Source: a virus
Virus record (IMG/VR): IMGVR_UViG_3300044515_000009
Span: 1 to 46,431 of that record
Direction: 5' to 3' (one strand)
DNA length: 46,431 nt
Each line of letters opens with the position of its first letter. Positions within the stretch are counted from its first letter, which is position 1. Below the pieces are notes generated by a model. It did no database searches. It was given only the letters and a program-made list of their open reading frames with translations, and had not been told where the DNA came from. This document shows positions 41,810 to 46,431 of the stretch, one piece after another. Position numbers and translations under genes: made by a program.

Positions 41810-41988
41810 CCGATACCACTGACGTCAACGTGACGCTAGACAATTTTTGCGTGGCGCTATCCGCGCGCGACAAGCGCCCGCACATGGTTGGCGCATTCCA
41901 CCACTCGCAACGCGTGGCAAATAAGGTGTTCGACACCTCCGCGAATTACCAAGCCCGTTACGACGCCTTCGTCATTCAGCCGGCCTAA
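41806..41988 (+). CDS. small hypothetical tail-region protein
   Basis: A 60-residue protein starting within the last codons of the previous gene (ATGA) and ending 10 bases before the sheath ATG. It is polar and probably folded only loosely (N-V-T-L-D-N-F-C-V-A-L-S). Coupling with both neighbours supports translation. Function unknown. Confidence 0.5.
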   Translation: MTDTTDVNVTLDNFCVALSARDKRPHMVGAFHHSQRVANKVFDTSANYQARYDAFVIQPA

Positions 41989-41998
41989 AGGAATCACC

Positions 41999-43714
41999 AT
42001 GTCAGTTTTTTTCAATGGTCGACTCTTCACCACGCCGACGACCGCATCAGCCGTAAATGACTCGGCTCTAGCAAACCAGGCTATCTCTCAGGGTAACGCG
42101 GTAGCCATTCTAGGACAGTCCGCCGGCGGCGCGCCAAACACGCCCATAATATTTGGTAGTCCGAGCGAGGCAGACGCGACGCTTCTGAGCGGCGACGGAC
42201 TCATCGCTGTGAAGAATGCGTTCAATCCGAGTAAGCAGACTGGCGGTCCGGCAAGCGTCACGTTCATCCGCGTCAACCCCGCGCTACCGTCGTCTATCGT
42301 GTTGCTGGACGCCAACTCAGCTCCTGCGATCAATATTCAGTCCGTCGACTTCGGGCAGTACACGGTCGGTGAAAACGTCACCATATCTCCCGGAAGCGTT
42401 ACCGGGGTCATGGCCACGGTAAGCCTGGGGAACAACTTCTACACCCAGGACAACCTCACTCGCACGCTGATGCAGGTCCAGTACAGCGGACCCCAGGCGT
42501 CTGCGACCATCAGCATATCGGACAGCACGATCACTCTGGATGCTCCGGCCGGTACGCCGGTGGCGACGATCAACCTGGCGTTGTTCCCTACCGTACAATC
42601 GGTTGTCGGAGCGATCAGTGCGGTTTCCGGTTTCTCCGCGAGCGTGCAGGGTGGCAACGGCGTACTCGCCTCGGCGAACTCGTTTGACGCCGTCACGGCC
42701 GCCAACGTCAAGACTGCGCCGTACCAGGCGCTTGCAGTGCTGCAGGCGGTCATAGACTGGATAAACAGCGGCGCTCAGCCTTTGGTCACGGCAACTAGAT
42801 CGGCCAATGCCGCCTTGCCGCCGGCTCCGGTTGGCCCCGTATTCCTGTCGGGCGGCACGGACGGAACGACCACCAACACCAATTGGGCTAACGCCTACAC
42901 GGTGCTTCAGTCGGTCGACGTGCAATGGGTTACGCCAGCGACACCGCTTGCTGCCATCCACGCCATGAACGACGCTCACTGCCAGTTTATGTCCATGGTC
43001 GGAAACTCGGAGCGCCGCGGCATCGTCGGCATGGCTCTTGGCTCGTCTGATGCCGCGGCCACCGCCGAGGCTCTTAGCCTGAACAGCGATCGCACCGGGC
43101 TCGTGCACATCGGCTACTTCGACTTCAATGCGGCCGGCGCGTCTACGCTGTACGGCGCCTACTTGCTGGCTGCCAAGATTGCCGGTGGGTTTGCCGGGCT
43201 CCCGCCTGGAACTCCGATGACCAATAAGTCGCTGAGCGTCCAAGGCCTCGAGCGCGTGCTCCAGGTGCCGACGGAAACCGACGTGTTGATCAACGCTGGC
43301 GTCATGCCGATCGAGAGCACGTCGACCGGGTTCAAGGTCGTGCAGTCGATAAGCACATGGCTTGCGAACAACAACTTTGACAAGGTCGAACTGTCGACCG
43401 GCGCGGCCGTCGATTTCATGGTGCGCACTGTGCGCTCGGCGACAGACGTACTGCGCGGTAGCGCTGGAAGCCCAATCGTACTTTCTCAGGCGGCCAGCAT
43501 TACGAGCACCGCGCTCACTAAGTTGGCAGTGCCGCCGCCGACCGGCCCTGGCGTCATCGTGGGTAATGATACGAATCCGGCGTTCAAGAACATCACGGCC
43601 ACGCTGAACGGCGATGTCATCCAGATCCAGTGGCAGGCGTCACCGGTCATACCCGTGAACTTCATCACCAGCACGATCTTCTTGGTGCCGTTCAGCGGCT
43701 CCATCAGCGTCTAA
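41999..43714 (+). CDS. tail sheath protein
   Basis: A 571-residue protein from ATG 41999 (AAAGGA upstream). The N-terminal P-T-T-A-S-A-V-N-D-S...A-V-A-I-L-G and VTFIRVNPA, and the C-terminal region (GLERVLQVPTETDVLINAGV, STGFKVVQSIST, then D-F-M-V-R-T-V-R) match phage sheath proteins. A middle part (about 110-270, Ser/Thr/Gly-rich) looks like an extra surface domain. A sheath defines a contractile tail, so the phage is myovirus-like. The next gene (tube) is what is expected. Confidence 0.82.
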   Translation: MSVFFNGRLFTTPTTASAVNDSALANQAISQGNAVAILGQSAGGAPNTPIIFGSPSEADATLLSGDGLIAVKNAFNPSKQTGGPASVTFIRVNPALPSSIVLLDANSAPAINIQSVDFGQYTVGENVTISPGSVTGVMATVSLGNNFYTQDNLTRTLMQVQYSGPQASATISISDSTITLDAPAGTPVATINLALFPTVQSVVGAISAVSGFSASVQGGNGVLASANSFDAVTAANVKTAPYQALAVLQAVIDWINSGAQPLVTATRSANAALPPAPVGPVFLSGGTDGTTTNTNWANAYTVLQSVDVQWVTPATPLAAIHAMNDAHCQFMSMVGNSERRGIVGMALGSSDAAATAEALSLNSDRTGLVHIGYFDFNAAGASTLYGAYLLAAKIAGGFAGLPPGTPMTNKSLSVQGLERVLQVPTETDVLINAGVMPIESTSTGFKVVQSISTWLANNNFDKVELSTGAAVDFMVRTVRSATDVLRGSAGSPIVLSQAASITSTALTKLAVPPPTGPGVIVGNDTNPAFKNITATLNGDVIQIQWQASPVIPVNFITSTIFLVPFSGSISV

Positions 43715-43727
43715 AGGATATTGACTC

Positions 43728-44156
43728 ATGGCAGCCACAAATCTTCAAACGCGTTCGGGTAACCGAATCATCGTACTGCTCAGCGGCCAGAAGGTCGGCC
43801 TGCTGCAATCGGTGCGCATGAATGACGACTACTCGCCGGAGCCGTCGTCGGGTATTGGCGATATCCATGCGGTCGAGTGGGTTCCCGGCATGGCCCGGCA
43901 CACGCTCAACGTGTCCGCCATGGTGCTCAATAAGGGCGCTCTACTGGATCAGGGCATTGTCCCTGACAACGCGAATATCGTGCTCGCCGGGATCGTGTTC
44001 GAAATAGAGGCGTTCTCGCGCGACGACGGCACGCTGATCCGCAAGTACTTGGGATGCTCGTACGCGAGCGGCGACATCGAAATCACCAAGCACGCGATCG
44101 TCATGCAGTCGGCGGTCTTCAACTGCTTGGATACTACGAGTGTTGGCAGCCCTTAA
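43728..44156 (+). CDS. tail tube protein
   Basis: A 142-residue protein with AAAGGA before its ATG. Directly after the sheath, with G-Q-K-V-G-L-L-Q-S-V and a strand-rich middle (H-T-L-N-V-S-A-M-V-L; F-E-I-E-A-F-S-R-D-D-G-T), it fits the contractile-tail inner tube protein that stacks inside the sheath. The Y-A-S-G-D-I-E-I-T-K-H-A-I segment is in line with that fold. The family is inferred mostly from gene order. Confidence 0.7.
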   Translation: MAATNLQTRSGNRIIVLLSGQKVGLLQSVRMNDDYSPEPSSGIGDIHAVEWVPGMARHTLNVSAMVLNKGALLDQGIVPDNANIVLAGIVFEIEAFSRDDGTLIRKYLGCSYASGDIEITKHAIVMQSAVFNCLDTTSVGSP

Positions 44157-44182
44157 TTTTCTGAATCATCTGGGGAGATGAG

Positions 44183-44623
44183 ATGCGTAAAGGTAATGGT
44201 ACTGATTTTCATGTCGATGTGGAGTGGAAGCCTGCGACAGGTGCGGCTGAGAATATAGGTCGGTTTACTTTCGGTCGGCGCACGATGCGCGATACTTTCC
44301 TCATCCGTAGCGAATACAACCGGCTTAGCAATGGAAATTACGGACATAACGGCCTACCAGTCGATATTGGTGCGTGGGCTGTTGCGACGCTATCGGTACT
44401 CATGGTGGAGGCCCCTGCGTCATTCGATTTGGACAAGGTCGATCCGCTGATGGACGACACGTGGGAAGACAAGACGGCCGCCGTCTTTGACGCGCTTCGC
44501 GCCATGGAGTTGTCTTTTCGTCCAAAGCGCGGAGCGGAGGTGCAAGCAGCAAGCCCGCCAACTAGCGACAAGCTACCAACTGGCGTTCCGGCGCAGGTAC
44601 AACCTGCCGCCAACGGATTCTAG
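44183..44623 (+). CDS. tail assembly chaperone (upstream frame)
   Basis: A 146-residue protein behind GGGGAG, between tube and tape measure, where tail chaperones are expected. N-terminal strands (F-H-V-D-V-E-W-K-P), an R-T-M-R-D-T-F-L-I-R middle, and an acidic helical region (D-K-V-D-P-L-M-D-D-T-W-E-D-K) precede a Pro/Ala-rich tail. A second frame overlaps its last 137 bases and continues to the tape measure gene, as in the G/GT pair of lambda and in other phages. Confidence 0.6.
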   Translation: MRKGNGTDFHVDVEWKPATGAAENIGRFTFGRRTMRDTFLIRSEYNRLSNGNYGHNGLPVDIGAWAVATLSVLMVEAPASFDLDKVDPLMDDTWEDKTAAVFDALRAMELSFRPKRGAEVQAASPPTSDKLPTGVPAQVQPAANGF

Positions 44624-44774
44624 GTTCCTCGACGCGACGACCGAAGACATCCTTACCGACTACTGGGCCAACTTCTACAGGGACAATGGTCAGGAAGAAG
44701 TAGAGGACGAAGGTTTCGATCTAGATGCCGTTGTCAAGTCGATGGATGACGGCGACTGGGAAGAGGTGACGTAG
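44487..44774 (+). CDS. tail chaperone frameshift extension
   Basis: This frame opens within the chaperone gene and has no ATG near its beginning (only a weak TTG at 44487), so independent translation is unlikely. After the overlap it reads FLDATTEDILTDYWANFYRD, then a very acidic tail, resembling known T-type chaperone ends. From the upstream frame a +1 (or -2) shift is needed somewhere in 44487-44623; I could not point to a certain slippery site. The fused chaperone would bind the tape measure protein, whose GTG start overlaps the stop by one base. Confidence 0.55.
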   Translation: MTRFAPWSCLFVQSAERRCKQQARQLATSYQLAFRRRYNLPPTDSRFLDATTEDILTDYWANFYRDNGQEEVEDEGFDLDAVVKSMDDGDWEEVT

Positions 44775-46431
44775 TGTCCGGCATTAAAATCCCAGTCGAT
44801 GCGAATATAGATGCGCTCACCAAGAAGATTGAGGCGCTTGGACAGAAGATAGATTCGATCAACCGAAAGAAGTGGTCGCCGGTCGACCCGGCGGCCGTTG
44901 AGCGAGATGCCAACAAGGTCGAGCGCACCCTCACCAATGCAAAGAAGCGTGCGTCCCGCGGCGGTCCTGTCCCTGCGGGCGCCGGCGACACCCCGGCAGA
45001 AGAGGCGCGCCGCGAGCGCTACGGCATCCGGAAACGGTACACGTACGCGCCTGAAATAGCTGACGTCGGCCGCTCGGCCGTCGGCGGGTTTGGCGGAGGG
45101 TTGGCTCAGGTAGCGAATGCGGGAAGCCGCGGAGCTATTGCCGGCGCGCAGGGAGGCGGCGGGGTGGGTGGAGGAATCCTGGGGCTACTCAGGGGCACGG
45201 CGATAGGTGCGCTGGCCTTCGGAGCCTTCAAGGCTGGATCCGCGGTGTCGGAAGGTATCGACATGGCGCGCGAGCGCGCGGGCACGCTCGACCAGTTGAA
45301 GCGCCAGATGGGCGATGTCGGCATATCCTTCGAGCGGCTGAAGGTGGCGAGCGACTCGGCGGCATACGGCCTTGGCATCAACTCCAAGGACTTCGCGGCG
45401 CTCGAGCAGCAGATGAACGTGGCGAGCCGCGGCGCCGACAAGGATCCGCTCGCGCTCCAGAACGCGACCAGCGTAGCCGCCGGGTTCGGCCGGTCGTACG
45501 GCATCGAGCCGGGCGCGGCCGCCAACATGTTCGGCAGCGCGCGCAACATCGACCAGCGGCAGAACTACCGGCAGTTCGCCCTAATCCTGGCCGAGACCAT
45601 TGAGAAGACAGGGATGTCGTCGCGCGCCGAAGAGGTCATGCAGGCGGTGCTATCGTTTTCGTCGCTGGCCTCTCGTCTCAGCCTGTCGACACCAAACGTC
45701 GCGGGGTTCACTGGCGCGTATTCTGGACTGGTCAATTCCGGTATCACCGGCATGACCCCGGAACTGGCGGCCAGCATTCTAGGTCAAGCGAACAACGCGA
45801 CCACTAATATGGGGGCCGCAGGAGAGGCGGGGCAGGCGTTCACGTTCGCCGCACTTCAGCATGCCGGACGCTCGTTGAACCCATTGGAAGCAAGCGCGCA
45901 GGCCAGCGGCGGGTTGTTTGGCAGTCGGGCCAGCGTATTCGGCGACGGCACGGCCATGCAAAAGTTGCTCGGCAAGGATGCCGCCGACAAACTCGCAGGC
46001 GGACCCGGAGGGGACAAGACAAACTTCGATTTGATCCTAGCGCAGGCGCGCCGTCTCACCGGGAGCGGCACTCAAGGCAAGGAACTTCAGGCCGAGATGC
46101 TGCAGCGGTACTTCGGACTGCAATCCATCCAACAGTCGGCCAGCCTGATTACCCTACAGGACAGCGGACAACTTGGTGGCCTAAACAAGCAGATTCAGGC
46201 GGCCGGAATAGATCCAAACAAGATCAATTTAGGCAACGTCCAAACGTTGGCGAAGATAGGCAATGCCACAGATACCAACGGACTGGACGCAATCTACGCT
46301 GATCTGAAGGCGCGCAAGGGGACATCAGCACTTACCAAGGAAGACACAGATAACATTGATGCGGCTCGCGGCAATGGAACAGATGCGTTCCGAAACGCGT
46401 TGTTCACAGCAGCCAATGGCAAGGATGCCGC
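44774..46431 (+). CDS. tape measure protein (3' truncated)
   Basis: The frame runs from GTG 44774 to the window end (552 codons visible). N-terminal helices (DANIDALTKKIEALGQKIDSI) are followed by a Gly/Ala-rich hydrophobic region (about residues 95-150), a mark of the membrane-active part of tape measure proteins, then Ser/Ala/Gln-rich helices. Gene order after sheath, tube and chaperones confirms the role: it fixes tail length and helps DNA pass the inner membrane. The remainder, possibly with a peptidoglycan hydrolase domain, lies outside the window. Confidence 0.82.
   Translation, partial: MSGIKIPVDANIDALTKKIEALGQKIDSINRKKWSPVDPAAVERDANKVERTLTNAKKRASRGGPVPAGAGDTPAEEARRERYGIRKRYTYAPEIADVGRSAVGGFGGGLAQVANAGSRGAIAGAQGGGGVGGGILGLLRGTAIGALAFGAFKAGSAVSEGIDMARERAGTLDQLKRQMGDVGISFERLKVASDSAAYGLGINSKDFAALEQQMNVASRGADKDPLALQNATSVAAGFGRSYGIEPGAAANMFGSARNIDQRQNYRQFALILAETIEKTGMSSRAEEVMQAVLSFSSLASRLSLSTPNVAGFTGAYSGLVNSGITGMTPELAASILGQANNATTNMGAAGEAGQAFTFAALQHAGRSLNPLEASAQASGGLFGSRASVFGDGTAMQKLLGKDAADKLAGGPGGDKTNFDLILAQARRLTGSGTQGKELQAEMLQRYFGLQSIQQSASLITLQDSGQLGGLNKQIQAAGIDPNKINLGNVQTLAKIGNATDTNGLDAIYADLKARKGTSALTKEDTDNIDAARGNGTDAFRNALFTAANGKDA

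Noticed and set aside
42317-43243. Minus-strand frame (308 codons)
   Set aside because: Antisense to the tail sheath gene; no ribosome site and Arg/Gly-rich shadow composition.

Overview
The window is part of a tailed-phage genome with a contractile tail (myovirus morphology). Diagnostic proteins are a GpA-type terminase large subunit, a portal, a MuF-like minor head protein, a capsid protease, scaffold and major capsid protein, a tail sheath, a tail tube, a tail assembly chaperone pair and the start of a tape measure protein. The GC-rich, strongly GC3-biased codon use (judged by eye, not computed), the lipobox lipoprotein and the Sec-type signal peptides suggest a Gram-negative, GC-rich proteobacterial host; a closer host assignment is not possible from the sequence. 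No integrase, repressor or complete tRNA was found, so nothing here points to lysogeny. Both ends of the window cut through genes.

Layout. 1-2049: densely overlapping small genes beginning with a truncated HExxH metallopeptidase, including a possible small terminase. 2051-4123: large terminase. 4108-5301: a membrane/coiled-coil protein, then two minus-strand genes, one with a ribosome-modulation-factor (Rmf/CrpP-like) domain. 5370-6145: tiny genes, a 3' remnant of the RNA ligase gene rtcB, tRNA T-arm-like sequences and a hairpin-rich leader. 6146-8680: holin-like protein, overlapping lipoprotein, small proteins, Cys-rich protein and SGNH hydrolase. 8718-16205: portal, zeta-toxin-like kinase fusion, small virion-type protein, beta-helix tailspike with a signal peptide, MuF-like protein. 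16212-27340: two giant 'polyvalent' genes (InPase-like + adenine methylase + SNF2 helicase; and a second SNF2-like helicase), probably capsid-packaged and co-injected. 27356-28261: HNH homing-type endonuclease. 28283-31395: protease, scaffold, major capsid protein with an Ig/FN3-like insertion, then a strong intrinsic terminator. 31417-37905: small virion proteins, two proteins sharing a duplicated ribosome-site/signal-peptide cassette, a GH5-like glycosidase fibre and a protein with 17 tandem 21-residue repeats; this part is visibly less GC-biased. 37918-44774: connector/neck genes, one inverted tail-completion-like gene, tail terminator, sheath, tube and chaperones read through a probable +1 (or -2) frameshift. 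44774-end: tape measure.

How the genes work together. Terminase, portal, MuF, protease, scaffold and capsid protein build and fill the head. Sheath, tube, chaperones and tape measure build the tail. Spike, GH5 fibre and SGNH hydrolase are candidates for cell-surface polysaccharide degradation. The giant polyvalent proteins and the zeta-type kinase are candidates for internal virion proteins that protect or prepare incoming DNA. Holin and lipoprotein are candidates for lysis. No canonical endolysin was recognised in the window.
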